Notes: generated by a model not told the origin, from the sequence alone. DNA of 56,898 bases from Lachnospiraceae bacterium (GCA_024698865.1 JAILQS010000015.1:74284-131181), one strand, 5' to 3'. Shown: positions 38,248-48,593, numbered from the stretch's first letter. Translations and numbers: made by a program.

Positions 38248-41200
38248 TTAAAGCCAGCCTTTTTGATTTTTTTTCTTGTAAGCGCTTACTTTCTTCTTTG
38301 GTAATTTGAATTTTGCCTTCTTATGAATCTTTCCAAAGGCATTCTTACCAAAGGAAGTAATCCTTGTGGATTTGATTGTAACTTTTTTAAGTTTCGTACA
38401 TGCAAGGAAACTCTTTGCACCAATTTTCTTAATGTTTGTTCCAAGAACTACCGAAGTAATGGTATCATAATCTTCAAAAGCTCCGCTTTCCACTTCCGTT
38501 ACGGATAATTTCTTTGTACCAACCTTAACCGTTGCCGGAATTACAACATTTTTACTATCGTTTATCATGCCGGTTACAGAAACCGTTAATTTTGCCTGGT
38601 TTAAAACTTTGTAAATCAGATTACCGGAAACAAACTCTGCGCCCTTTACAAGTGCTGCTTCGGCGCTTGCATTTTTATTTGCTTTTGCCAGATCTAACTG
38701 TGCTTTTGCCTCTGCCTCATGCTGTTTTGCAATCGCTGCCTCGGCCTCTTTCTTTGCAAGTTCTGCTTTGGCTTTTGCTTCTTCACTCTGCTGTTTTGCT
38801 TCTTCCAGTTCTGTTTTTGCTACCTCAAGCTGACGATTTGCTTCTTCTAATTCCTCATCTGCCTGTATCTTATCTAACAGTGCCTGATTATAGCTGTTTT
38901 CCGCTGCTGCTTTTGCTGCTTCCAGCTGTTCAACTTTACTTGCTGCCGTACTGACAAAGGTTTGAACTAAATGTTCGTTTGCATCCACAATTGCATTCTG
39001 TGCCCCTTCTACTGCATCAGCATTTGCTTCTGCATCATCAAGAACATTTTTTGCAGAAGCAAATACATTCTCAAATGTCTGTTTTTCTGCATCGTCCAAT
39101 ACCTTATAAAGTGACATTGTACGATATTCCTTTGCCGCATTCACAGCTTCCACTAAAGCATCTTTGGACGGCAGATTCACATTTGCATTGTTATATACTT
39201 CTACCTCGGAAAGCTGCAATCTGTAGTTGGATGCTGAATTCTCATCCGCAGCCACTTCTCCAAGTCTTGTAACTATAATCTTTACATATCTCGCCTGCTG
39301 ATTTGCAAAACTAAACGTCTGCTGTAAAAATCTTGGGTTTGGATAGTTTTCAAGGTTACGCACTTCTTTATAGTTCTTTCCGTTACTGCTTACAGATATC
39401 GTAAAGTTCTCAGGGAAATTACAGCTTCTATGGTTGCCATCTGCTGCTGCATTGCTTCTTGGGAAAATGGCCACCTGATTAAAGGTCTTCACTTCGCCAA
39501 GATCTGCAATAATGACAAGCGGTGTATCCAAATCACTTAAATCCTTTTTATGAACCTCTGTAGAATATCCATCCGCTCCCTGCACTGCAACACGGTTACC
39601 GTCTGCAAGGTTTGCCACTGCCCAGGAACCACCGATTGCATTGCTTGCATCAATTTGTACAATTGGTGTTTTCTCTACCTGTTCCGAAATATTTACTTCC
39701 AAATCTACATCTTCGTCACCAACTTCTAATCGGAGAGTGTCTCCTTCTGCAATAGCACCGCCACTCCATCCGCTTACCGTATAGTTTCTACTTTCCACCG
39801 GTACAGCCTTAAGACTAAGTTCTGTTCCCTTTGCAAAGCTTCTTTCGTACGGAAGGAACTGTTCTACTCCATTTACCAGAAGTTTTGCGGCATAGTTTTT
39901 GCCGTCTGCTGCGTGAATTGTAACTTTGTGTTTTGTCTCCGGCAGTTTCTCAAATACCGCTTTATATGTAATATTGCCATTTACGGTATATGCCGTCTCG
40001 GTTTCAGTTGTTGCATTACACACTTTGCTGACTGTTCCCACAATTCTGGCAAGTTTGTATCCTTCGGCCGGTGTTGCTTTGATTGAGATTTGTGAGCCTT
40101 TCGCAATGTCGGTGCTGTATGGATACTCTGTTACATTTTTGTCTCCAATAACTACTGTACCCTCACCGGATTTGTCAATGGATACTGTATAGCTTTGTGC
40201 ATCTGCAAACGTATCTTCCTGTGAGGTAAATGTGTAATCGCCTGCTCCTACCCTGAAGTTTACAAAATCTTTGTCTTCATCTACATAAGAGATTCCTTCC
40301 GGAAGCGTTGCTGCCTTACCGCCAGTATAAAGAACACGTTCACCAAGCATAATCTTAGTGGACTTGCCATCAATTTTTGGTACATTGATTTCTGCTTCCG
40401 TGCTTCCCTGTGGAACACTGACTTCAAGCTTCTGTACTGCGTTTTTCTTGTCAATGCTAACCGAAATATCTCCACCAGGTGTTGTAATCTTAGCGGATAC
40501 TTCCTTAAGTCCACCGGTTAACGGTCTTACTCTGAACGTCTTATAACCGGCTGTAATCGGGGTAATTCCGGCATTAAACATATACATCATACTAAGCGGG
40601 CCACCGGACCATGCATGGTTTGGTGTACCATCTGCTTTTACCCAGAACTCCCAAAGTGTTGGATACGGATCTTCTATCATTTCGCTATAGCGGTTCATTG
40701 TTCTTTCCATAGCCTCTTCATCGTATCCCATCATATAGAGTGCTTCCAGTACGTATTTTTCCATATAAGGGCTGGACTCAAAACGAGTAGTCAATACCGT
40801 CTTGATGTTCTCGTATCTGGATTCTTTTGCAAGACCACTGTATACAGCAAGCGCATTTGCCCTGTCATCTGCTTTATTATTAGCGGTACTGTTGTAATAA
40901 GCTGCTTTTTCCTCATTCCAGAACTTTTGATCAAAGTTTTCCTCAATGAGTTCCATACGCTCTTCGAAGAAAGAAATATCCGATGTTTTGTTCAATACAG
41001 ATGCGATATTTTTCACACTCTTTAATGCCTCATAATACCAGCATGTTTCAATAATCTTGCCGTCCGGATTAGAACCCCAGTCCATCCAGTCCCAGGAACC
41101 GGAACGGTGACTTACATCACCACTTGCAGATACATTCCAAAGTTCGACATAGTTTTTCAACGCATCATATCCATCTTCCAATGGCTGTACATCTCCTGAA

Positions 41201-43278
41201 TACAGATAATACTGCCAGAAGGACATAACACCTGCAAGTGCCTGCATTGGAAGTTCCGAAATTTCATCAATTCCATTTGGTGCTGTAGTCGGAAGTCTGC
41301 CGGTTTTGGTTCTCCATCCCAGTACCTGATTCAAAGCCTTCTTATATAATAAGCCAGCATTTTCATCCATACTGTAAAATGCCATCTGCATTTCGTTTAC
41401 TGCATCCCCCCACCATTGCGCACGTTCACGGTTTGGACAATCCATATAGTTATCACGCATTGTAACAAGGAGGGTATCGTAGGATTTCTGATACAGGGTA
41501 TTTAGTTTTTCATTGTCCGAAGTAAAAGTGCCGGTTGCCTCTGTGTTGTAGGTAGACACACGGTAACCCAGTTCCAGTACTTCCACGCTGCTTGGCATTT
41601 CAAAATAAACATCATATCCATTCATCCAGCCAAGTGCCTCAAATTCCTGTTCCCCATCCTTAGTAATGTATCTGTGACGCACGGAATCACCATTAATATC
41701 ATGCCATGCATCTGTATACATCAAAATCTCTTTTCCAGCCTTGGAACGCACCTTAATATATGGTGTTCCCTGAAGGTTTGTCTTGTTACGAATTGTGTAA
41801 CGAAGGGTTGTATTCTCTGCTTTTGTTACTGTTCCCGCCTGAATAATACCATCGGTAGTGTATAAATAGTGTTCCCCGTTTTCGTCTTCTCTGATGCCAA
41901 TTTCATTTCCTCCATCCAGACGTTTGAACTGCGTCAGACGTTTACCTACACCATCTTCCTGGAAGGTATCTTTAAAATACGTTTCTTTCCCATCTACAGA
42001 CGTAGCTTCCAAAGCATAAATACGAACTTTTTCGAAGTTATCATTTCTAAATCCGATGCTTCCGTTTCTTAAAACACTCGTGTTCAGTCTTTCCATTTCT
42101 ACGCCATCTAATGTAGAATCCACGCCATCCGCATCTACGGTTACTTCCAATGTGTGTTTGGTATAAAAACGTTTATCCCCTGAAATAACAGAAGAAACAT
42201 CCTTTTGGAATGGTACACTCCAGTTTCCATTCGTACGGATATGTGGTTTATATGTCGCATAATCATAGGACGAACCCTGATCCGCCATAGAAACCTGTGG
42301 CATATAAAAGTTATTGGCATCCTGCATATTTACAGTAAGTCCAAGTGACCCCATTGCCGGAACGGTACCGTTAATCGGATTTCTTTCACACATAAACTCA
42401 CAGGTAACTTTATACGTATCCGGAAGGGATAACGGAGTAAAAGTATCTTCTGCCCCGTCTCCAATATCCTCTACTGTCCACTTTCCTGTCTCATTCGCTC
42501 CATCCAAAGTATATTTGTTCACATCATATACTTTAAGCTGCGGAATCGGGCGTTCGAAAAGTCCGTTAAACGGAGACTCCCCTACATTTGCAAGTACAGT
42601 TGCCTTTGCCCATGCGGTATCATCAAATCCGTTTTCCTTCCAGCCTTTCAATTCTTTGGATGCGTCGTAGCGGATATTCGGTTCCGCTATACGATAGTTT
42701 GGATTCTCATTTGGTCTAAGGTATGCCGGATCCTTGATTGCTCTCCATGTGCTGTCGGATACAATTCTGGTTCCTTTTTTCAAAGCACCCTCGCCAAAGT
42801 CAGCATCAAACAAAAATCCTGCTTTACCGCTGTCTTTAAATCCATAACCGTTTTTTCCAAAATACACAGCAGTTACTGCAATCGTGTTCCTTCCCTCTTT
42901 GAGATACTTCCCAATGTCTACATTATCGTAGTACATATCTTCGCGGTTTGGACCTGTTTTCACAGCGCCTTCAAAAACAGCCATCTCACCGTTAATCCAA
43001 AGCCAGTACTTGGAATCCACGGCGATTTTCGCCATGACCTTCTCCGGAACTTTGTTTAAATCAAAGCTCTTTCGCAAGCTCACCCATTGACCTTCTTCTC
43101 TGGCATCATTTGTCCAGATCCATTTTCCCTGCCAGTCATAGCTATTCTCCTGTGACAAACCATCTTTGGTTGTCTTTGTTTCGACTGCCTGTGCATTTAC
43201 ATTCTGTACCGGAGAAAAACTTCCAACAGTAAGCAGACCTGCCAGGAATGCCGCAAACAACCTCTTTCTAATTACCAT
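38248..43278 (-). CDS. Secreted GH78-type alpha-L-rhamnosidase with discoidin, coiled-coil and LRR modules
   Basis: Predicted to cleave terminal alpha-L-rhamnose from glycans outside the cell. It has a signal peptide (1-29, ending VNAQA), an N-terminal rhamnosidase beta domain (about 50-240), and a laminin-G/concanavalin-like domain (250-440). The (alpha/alpha)6 catalytic domain (about 580-915) has DCPNRERAQWWGD at 613-625 and LWEFW at 874-878, supplying candidate acid and base Glu. Then come bacterial repeat domains (1025-1195), a discoidin (F5/8C) domain (1205-1365), a helical/coiled-coil stretch (1370-1545) and a BspA-type LRR tail rich in Lys (1550-1676). There is no LPXTG. It is last in the rhamnose operon and 15 bases after its paralogue. 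Confidence 0.88.
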   Translation of the reverse strand: MVIRKRLFAAFLAGLLTVGSFSPVQNVNAQAVETKTTKDGLSQENSYDWQGKWIWTNDAREEGQWVSLRKSFDLNKVPEKVMAKIAVDSKYWLWINGEMAVFEGAVKTGPNREDMYYDNVDIGKYLKEGRNTIAVTAVYFGKNGYGFKDSGKAGFLFDADFGEGALKKGTRIVSDSTWRAIKDPAYLRPNENPNYRIAEPNIRYDASKELKGWKENGFDDTAWAKATVLANVGESPFNGLFERPIPQLKVYDVNKYTLDGANETGKWTVEDIGDGAEDTFTPLSLPDTYKVTCEFMCERNPINGTVPAMGSLGLTVNMQDANNFYMPQVSMADQGSSYDYATYKPHIRTNGNWSVPFQKDVSSVISGDKRFYTKHTLEVTVDADGVDSTLDGVEMERLNTSVLRNGSIGFRNDNFEKVRIYALEATSVDGKETYFKDTFQEDGVGKRLTQFKRLDGGNEIGIREDENGEHYLYTTDGIIQAGTVTKAENTTLRYTIRNKTNLQGTPYIKVRSKAGKEILMYTDAWHDINGDSVRHRYITKDGEQEFEALGWMNGYDVYFEMPSSVEVLELGYRVSTYNTEATGTFTSDNEKLNTLYQKSYDTLLVTMRDNYMDCPNRERAQWWGDAVNEMQMAFYSMDENAGLLYKKALNQVLGWRTKTGRLPTTAPNGIDEISELPMQALAGVMSFWQYYLYSGDVQPLEDGYDALKNYVELWNVSASGDVSHRSGSWDWMDWGSNPDGKIIETCWYYEALKSVKNIASVLNKTSDISFFEERMELIEENFDQKFWNEEKAAYYNSTANNKADDRANALAVYSGLAKESRYENIKTVLTTRFESSPYMEKYVLEALYMMGYDEEAMERTMNRYSEMIEDPYPTLWEFWVKADGTPNHAWSGGPLSMMYMFNAGITPITAGYKTFRVRPLTGGLKEVSAKITTPGGDISVSIDKKNAVQKLEVSVPQGSTEAEINVPKIDGKSTKIMLGERVLYTGGKAATLPEGISYVDEDKDFVNFRVGAGDYTFTSQEDTFADAQSYTVSIDKSGEGTVVIGDKNVTEYPYSTDIAKGSQISIKATPAEGYKLARIVGTVSKVCNATTETETAYTVNGNITYKAVFEKLPETKHKVTIHAADGKNYAAKLLVNGVEQFLPYERSFAKGTELSLKAVPVESRNYTVSGWSGGAIAEGDTLRLEVGDEDVDLEVNISEQVEKTPIVQIDASNAIGGSWAVANLADGNRVAVQGADGYSTEVHKKDLSDLDTPLVIIADLGEVKTFNQVAIFPRSNAAADGNHRSCNFPENFTISVSSNGKNYKEVRNLENYPNPRFLQQTFSFANQQARYVKIIVTRLGEVAADENSASNYRLQLSEVEVYNNANVNLPSKDALVEAVNAAKEYRTMSLYKVLDDAEKQTFENVFASAKNVLDDAEANADAVEGAQNAIVDANEHLVQTFVSTAASKVEQLEAAKAAAENSYNQALLDKIQADEELEEANRQLEVAKTELEEAKQQSEEAKAKAELAKKEAEAAIAKQHEAEAKAQLDLAKANKNASAEAALVKGAEFVSGNLIYKVLNQAKLTVSVTGMINDSKNVVIPATVKVGTKKLSVTEVESGAFEDYDTITSVVLGTNIKKIGAKSFLACTKLKKVTIKSTRITSFGKNAFGKIHKKAKFKLPKKKVSAYKKKNQKGWL

Positions 43279-43293
43279 ACTTATCCCCCTAGT

Positions 43294-46200
43294 CTAATAA
43301 TTCTTTTTCACAATCTTCATACCTTTTTTGTAACCGGCTTTTTTAAGCAGCTTCGTATAACTTTTTGCTTTTGCCTTTGGCACATTAAAGGTTGCTTTCT
43401 TGTATACTTTACGGAAAGCGTTTTTACCAATCTTTCGAACCTTTTTTGATTTGATCTGGATTGTTTTTAATTTGCTGCAATTATCAAAGCATCCGTTTGC
43501 AAGAGTTTCCACATTCGCTCCAATGGTTGCTTTTTTAAGCTTCTTACATTTTGCAAATGCGTTCTTACCAATACCGGTAACATTGTATACCACATTATTC
43601 ACAGTAATCGTTGCCGGAATATTAACCGTTTTCACTGTTTTCTTACCGGTTTTGCTTACTTCCACACTCTTCTTGGAGGAATTGGTAACTTTATAAACAA
43701 GACCTTTGATTACAACATACTGTCCGTTTGCAAGTACTACCTCTTTTGGTTTTTGTGGTTGTTTTGCAGCATTTTCTTTTTCCTGTGCCTCTTTCTTCTT
43801 TGCCTCTTCCACTGCTGCCTCTGCTTCCGCTACTGCTTTTTGGGCCTCTGCGATTTCTTTTTCTGTTTTTGCATTTTCCAAACGTTCTCTGGCTTCCTCA
43901 AGTTCTGCCAGTTTCTCTTCAAGTTCACTCCTTGCAGCTTCCTCTGCCTGTTTTGCAGTTTCTGCATCCTTTAATGCCTGATCAACACCTTCTTCTGCCT
44001 TATCCAAAGGATTTTCCGGCGTAATCGTCTTAAATGTAAATGTTCCGGCTACCGCCTCAAACACAGCGTAACCATCTTCTGTTTTGTCATATACAATACC
44101 GTCTTCTGTTGTAAGGGCTGTTACTTCTTTGTTATTTACCAACAGACTCTGTTTTGTATCTAACGGTACAGAAATAGTTGCTGTAGTGTTGGCAGGTACG
44201 GTTGCGCTATAAGTGAATTGTCCGCCCTCCTGTTTCCACGCTGCCTTAATCTTTCCGTATGCAGAATCATAAGAACCTTTTACTTCCGTAATACGGGTCT
44301 GATTTGCCGGAATATCTGCTGCTTTTCTGAAATCCGGATGTGGTTTCATCTCTATATGCTTGTAACCTGTAACATCGTTACCATTCTTGATACCAAGCAT
44401 ATCTGCATACATCCACTCCAAAACAGCTCCGTAAGAATAATGATTGAAGGAGTTCATGCTTACATCTCCAAAACCATTCTCTTTCGTATAGGAATTCCAT
44501 CTCTCCCAGATAGTTGTCGCACCCTGATCGATACTATATAACCAGGAAGGGTTCTCTCGCTGTAACAGTAACGTGTACGCAACATCTGTTTTGCCAACAT
44601 CAGATAACACATTGTTCAAAATATAGGTTCCAAGGAATCCTGTTCCAAGCTTGTTTCCATTGTTTTCAATACGTTTTGCCAGGGCATTTCCAAGGATTTC
44701 TTTCTGATTCTCATCCTTTGGCATTCCTGTTTTTATCGTCCATGCATAACAGGTCTGTGTACGGTACTCACCTTTCAGGTTACCATCCGTATCCATAAAT
44801 CTGTTACGGAAGTAATTTTTGATTTCTTCATTTCTCTGACTGTAAGCTGCGGCATCCTCTTCTTTTCCGATAGCTTTTGCCATTTTTGCCATAAGTTCCG
44901 TATCATATGCATAGTATGCACATGCCAGTAAGGCTTTTACATTATCATCATTTGACTCATACGCCAGCCAGTCACCATATGCACCGTTTGCACCTACATA
45001 ACCTCTGCCAAAAAGCCAATCCATGTATGCTTTCATTGAAGCATAGGACTCTTCTACTATCTTGGTATCTCCATAGGTATTGTAAATCGTATAAGGTACG
45101 ATAATGCCGGCATCTGCCCAGCCCAGATTACCCTGTCCGACTACATTGGATCTAGGAATAACGTCTGTGTACTGTCCATCTCTCTGACTGTCTCTTGCAT
45201 CCTGTGCCCACTTGTGGAAGAATCCTGCAACATTGCCATTGTAAACTGCCGCTCCCACAAATGCCTGGGTATCCCCGGACCATCCAAGTCTCTCATCTCT
45301 CTGCGGGCAGTCTGTTGCAACGCTTAAATAATTACTTCTTTGTCCCCAAAGAATATTGCTGATTAACTGATTAATATCTTCACTGGAGGTTTCCAGTTCC
45401 CCGATTTCAGGAATAGCGCTTCCAAGTACCTCTGCTCTGAATTTCTTCAGTGTAATCGGTTTGGTTGCCGTAACAGATACGTATCGGAATCCGTAGAAGG
45501 TAAATGTAGGTCTGTAGCTTTCTGTCTCACTTCCTTTGGCAATATACGTACCGGTAGCTGCTGAAGAACGGTAGTTTGCCATATAAAGACTTCCCTTTGG
45601 TCCATCATTTCCCCGATTTATCGCACCGCTGTCGTTAAGCATTTCTGCAACATGTGTCGTAATCACGGTTCCCTTTGGAGCACTGATTTCAATATTTGGC
45701 CAGCCTACCATATCCTGTCCTACGTCAAAAATAGCAGTTTCTCCGGCACCCAGTTCGATTTCTTCATCTGCATTGGTTGTCTGTTTCAATACATGGATTT
45801 CTCCAAAATCAGAGCCATTGGCATCGGTTCCTTTGTATACTACGGTTTCTAAAGATTTTCTTTCCAGTTCTTTGCGAACCTGTACACTCTGTCCAACCTG
45901 CGCGGTAATCTTTCCTGAAAAATCACCACTGTAGGCAGGTCTTTGCCAGGAAGCATCCAATGTATAATCCGGCTGTGATATCTGTGCTGCACTGTCGTAT
46001 CTGGCATCGTATTTTTCACCATCCCAGATATCCGCATCTCGTACCGTTCCGTTGGTACCGTTTTTCCATGTCTTATCCGTAACTATCGTTTCGGTTGTAC
46101 CATCTGCATAGGTGAGAAGCATTTTTGCAAGGAACGCAGATGGTTTATCCCCGTAAGTACCATAAGCGATACGTCCTGTCCACCAGCCACTTCCTACTGT

Positions 46201-48153
46201 CGCAAGAATTGTATTTTTTGCATTCTGACGAATCAGATTCGTTACATCATATGTGTAGTAAAGTACTCTCTTGGAATAATCTGTCCAGCCCGGCTTCATT
46301 TCGTCATATACCGTTTCACCATTACGCTCCGTTCCAACGCGCTGTCCATTCATATATAAGTCAAATACGCCAAGTGCGGTTGCATATACCTTTGCACTTA
46401 CTACAGTTTTATCTGCCAACGCCTGAAAATCTTTACGATACATTGCTGCCGGCTGATCTGCTGCCTTTGTGAGCACCTCGTTGGCACCCGGTGTAGGCAC
46501 ATACTCACCGCTTACAACTTTTCCACTCTTAGGCTGTCCTGAATTTGCAACAAATGGAATCGTTCCATCTTCAAAATCGTAATTTACCTCATCAATTATA
46601 TCACCGTTTTTATCAAAGCTTGTTTTCTTCAGTGTATCTACCGTAAAGGTTTCTGTCTTTGTACCGGATCTCAAACCGATTCTTCCATCGAAAAGATTTC
46701 CCGGCTTTCCTGCCACATCAAACGTATTTACCAAAGTATCTTCGATGTATGTCTTAATACTGTCCTTTGTTACATCAATTTTTACATGTATTTTCTTATT
46801 CTTGATATCATTTTCATAATCAAAGAAACTGCTGATATTCGCTTCGTATTCCGCATAATACGGCGTTCCGTTTGCCCAGATATGTGGCCTTAAATAAAGA
46901 AGTCCTCTTCCGTTCGTATCCTTATGATCTGCCCCATTAATCTGCCACATATACATATTGGCACCATTTGCAGCCGAAAAAACAATGCCTGCACTGTCCC
47001 CGGTGATGGTGAGGTCAGATTCTAACGTATAATGCAAAAACTCTTCCTCATCATTTACCGGCGCTACATTGTTTAAAATACGAAGTTCTCCGTTTCCATT
47101 GCCGTTTGATACATGCAGATATCCATCCTCGACCTGTCCGCCGGAAAATCCGGTGTTTTCAGAAGAAGAATAATCATTCGTATATAAAACAGTACCATTC
47201 TTGTCCGTAATCGTAAGGTCATTTACCCAGACCTGCTCACTAATGGCATCCACATTACACTGACGGAAACCAACATACGAATAACTCAAATCTCCCACGG
47301 AACAGTTCATAGAGTGAACCAATGTATTATCAATCAGGGTTTCTACTTTTCTTTCTTTGGTATCCACCACAAACTTAAAGTTGTATTCTTTGTTGCTTTC
47401 CAGATCAACGCTCAAACGGTCTCCGTTGTAGTTAGCTTTATTCTCGGGATTGTACATCGCAGGAGTGCCGTTACTCCAAACGTGTGGACGTACCCATGTA
47501 CCTTCTACACCGTGTTCCATATTGTTGTTAATCTGCCACATATAGAAATTGGACGTATCGGTTCCCTTAAGGATAAAACCGATGGCATCCCGGAATTTTG
47601 CATTCATTTCTATCGTATATACCGAAGTATCGATTTCATCTGACTCCTCCGGATCACTGGAAATTCTGCTGCGAAGCCAGTTCGCATCACTAAATGAATC
47701 CTCTTCCAAAAGTCCCATCTCAAAGGTTGCTTCTTTAGAGGCGATTTGGGTATCATCTTTGTCCCATGCAGTCACTTCCCAGTGATAAGTTGCAGAGGAT
47801 TCCAGCTCCTCGCCTGCGTATGCAATATCTACCGATTTGTCACTTACCACTTTTCCACTGTCCCAGACAACTTCTGTTGCCTCTTTGGTAACTGCATTCT
47901 CTTTTTTTACGACAATCTGATATGCCGTCTGTTTTTGTCCGACAACATCAGAATCCATTTTCCAGGAAAAATGAGGTTTCTTGTCATCTATGCCTACAGG
48001 ATTTTCTACGCTGTCTGTAAGCAATCCATATATCTTTGTATCTTTCCCCTCTGTTCGCTCCTGATCCGCTCTTACAAACGGTGCTGCGAAAGAAGACTGA
48101 ACGGTCAATGCTGCTACTAAAAGCAGCGAAAGCCATTTTCCCCTTAATCTCAT
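43294..48153 (-). CDS. Secreted GH78 alpha-L-rhamnosidase with tandem LamG-like, coiled-coil and LRR modules
   Basis: Hydrolyses alpha-L-rhamnosides outside the cell. It has a signal peptide (about 1-29) and a fibronectin-like N domain (40-150). Two related LamG-like domains share an F/MYMWQIN...RPHxWxNGTP pattern (about 180-315 and 370-505). The rhamnosidase N domain (580-790) is followed by the catalytic domain (about 915-1265) with the diagnostic DCPQRDERLGWSGD (948-961) and IWERWNSY (1215-1222), which hold the presumed general acid and base. A beta-sandwich C domain (to 1380), an Ala/Glu-rich coiled coil (1385-1465) and an LRR tail (1475-1619) complete it. Its catalytic motif is closer to canonical GH78 than that of the downstream paralogue. 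Confidence 0.92.
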   Translation of the reverse strand: MRLRGKWLSLLLVAALTVQSSFAAPFVRADQERTEGKDTKIYGLLTDSVENPVGIDDKKPHFSWKMDSDVVGQKQTAYQIVVKKENAVTKEATEVVWDSGKVVSDKSVDIAYAGEELESSATYHWEVTAWDKDDTQIASKEATFEMGLLEEDSFSDANWLRSRISSDPEESDEIDTSVYTIEMNAKFRDAIGFILKGTDTSNFYMWQINNNMEHGVEGTWVRPHVWSNGTPAMYNPENKANYNGDRLSVDLESNKEYNFKFVVDTKERKVETLIDNTLVHSMNCSVGDLSYSYVGFRQCNVDAISEQVWVNDLTITDKNGTVLYTNDYSSSENTGFSGGQVEDGYLHVSNGNGNGELRILNNVAPVNDEEEFLHYTLESDLTITGDSAGIVFSAANGANMYMWQINGADHKDTNGRGLLYLRPHIWANGTPYYAEYEANISSFFDYENDIKNKKIHVKIDVTKDSIKTYIEDTLVNTFDVAGKPGNLFDGRIGLRSGTKTETFTVDTLKKTSFDKNGDIIDEVNYDFEDGTIPFVANSGQPKSGKVVSGEYVPTPGANEVLTKAADQPAAMYRKDFQALADKTVVSAKVYATALGVFDLYMNGQRVGTERNGETVYDEMKPGWTDYSKRVLYYTYDVTNLIRQNAKNTILATVGSGWWTGRIAYGTYGDKPSAFLAKMLLTYADGTTETIVTDKTWKNGTNGTVRDADIWDGEKYDARYDSAAQISQPDYTLDASWQRPAYSGDFSGKITAQVGQSVQVRKELERKSLETVVYKGTDANGSDFGEIHVLKQTTNADEEIELGAGETAIFDVGQDMVGWPNIEISAPKGTVITTHVAEMLNDSGAINRGNDGPKGSLYMANYRSSAATGTYIAKGSETESYRPTFTFYGFRYVSVTATKPITLKKFRAEVLGSAIPEIGELETSSEDINQLISNILWGQRSNYLSVATDCPQRDERLGWSGDTQAFVGAAVYNGNVAGFFHKWAQDARDSQRDGQYTDVIPRSNVVGQGNLGWADAGIIVPYTIYNTYGDTKIVEESYASMKAYMDWLFGRGYVGANGAYGDWLAYESNDDNVKALLACAYYAYDTELMAKMAKAIGKEEDAAAYSQRNEEIKNYFRNRFMDTDGNLKGEYRTQTCYAWTIKTGMPKDENQKEILGNALAKRIENNGNKLGTGFLGTYILNNVLSDVGKTDVAYTLLLQRENPSWLYSIDQGATTIWERWNSYTKENGFGDVSMNSFNHYSYGAVLEWMYADMLGIKNGNDVTGYKHIEMKPHPDFRKAADIPANQTRITEVKGSYDSAYGKIKAAWKQEGGQFTYSATVPANTTATISVPLDTKQSLLVNNKEVTALTTEDGIVYDKTEDGYAVFEAVAGTFTFKTITPENPLDKAEEGVDQALKDAETAKQAEEAARSELEEKLAELEEARERLENAKTEKEIAEAQKAVAEAEAAVEEAKKKEAQEKENAAKQPQKPKEVVLANGQYVVIKGLVYKVTNSSKKSVEVSKTGKKTVKTVNIPATITVNNVVYNVTGIGKNAFAKCKKLKKATIGANVETLANGCFDNCSKLKTIQIKSKKVRKIGKNAFRKVYKKATFNVPKAKAKSYTKLLKKAGYKKGMKIVKKNY

Positions 48154-48178
48154 ATAAATCCTCCTTAATTTACGGTTT

Positions 48179-48493
48179 TTAATCTAAGTGAAATACTTCC
48201 TCTAAAGAAGTACTTACCGGACTGTTATCCGGATTTGTCTCCATAATATCTGCCATGTAATCCCACCATTTGCGGTTAATCTCCGTATCTGCACTTTTAG
48301 ACCACTTTGCTTCATCCTCCAGTTCGATAAATCCGTATAGTCCGTTTGTTTGTTCATCTAAAAAAATGGAGTAGTTCCTTCCACCATACTCATGGATCAT
48401 CTGCTTCATTTCCGGCCATAATGCATCATGACGCTTCTTGTATTCTTCTTTCATACCGTCGTTCAGTTTCATCCGAAAACATTTTCTCACCAT
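48179..48493 (-). CDS. rhaM: L-rhamnose mutarotase
   Basis: Interconverts alpha and beta anomers of L-rhamnose. The 104-residue protein has the dimeric alpha/beta-barrel pattern of RhaM, with the catalytic His22 in YKKRHDALWPEM, the aromatic/Gly segment GGRNYSIFLDE and WWDYMADIMETNPDNSP. It is the gene that ties this transporter/glycosidase cluster to rhamnose specifically. It lies between the solute-binding protein gene (with a hairpin in the gap) and the first rhamnosidase (25 bases away). Confidence 0.93.
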   Translation of the reverse strand: MVRKCFRMKLNDGMKEEYKKRHDALWPEMKQMIHEYGGRNYSIFLDEQTNGLYGFIELEDEAKWSKSADTEINRKWWDYMADIMETNPDNSPVSTSLEEVFHLD

Positions 48494-48536
48494 ATTCCAA
48501 TCTCCTCTTCTAATCTATTCCAGATTGTTATGAAAC

Positions 48537-48566
48537 AGGAAAAACGCAGACTGCTGCCTACGTTTT
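48537..48566 (-). terminator. Probable attenuating terminator between rhaS-like gene and rhaM
   Basis: On the minus strand AAAACG and CGTTTT flank an imperfect stem (arms near 48558-48563 and 48540-48545), followed by TTTTT-CC. It would limit transcription from the transporter genes into rhaM and the rhamnosidases. Confidence 0.6.
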
Positions 48567-48593
48567 CCCCTGAGCTGATTCATTATATCTGTT

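Noticed and set aside
43706-44024. Overlapping plus-strand ORFs rich in Leu, Ser and Phe
   Set aside because: They are antisense shadows of the Ala/Glu/Lys coiled-coil of the rhamnosidase; the same holds for 38532-38954 against its paralogue.
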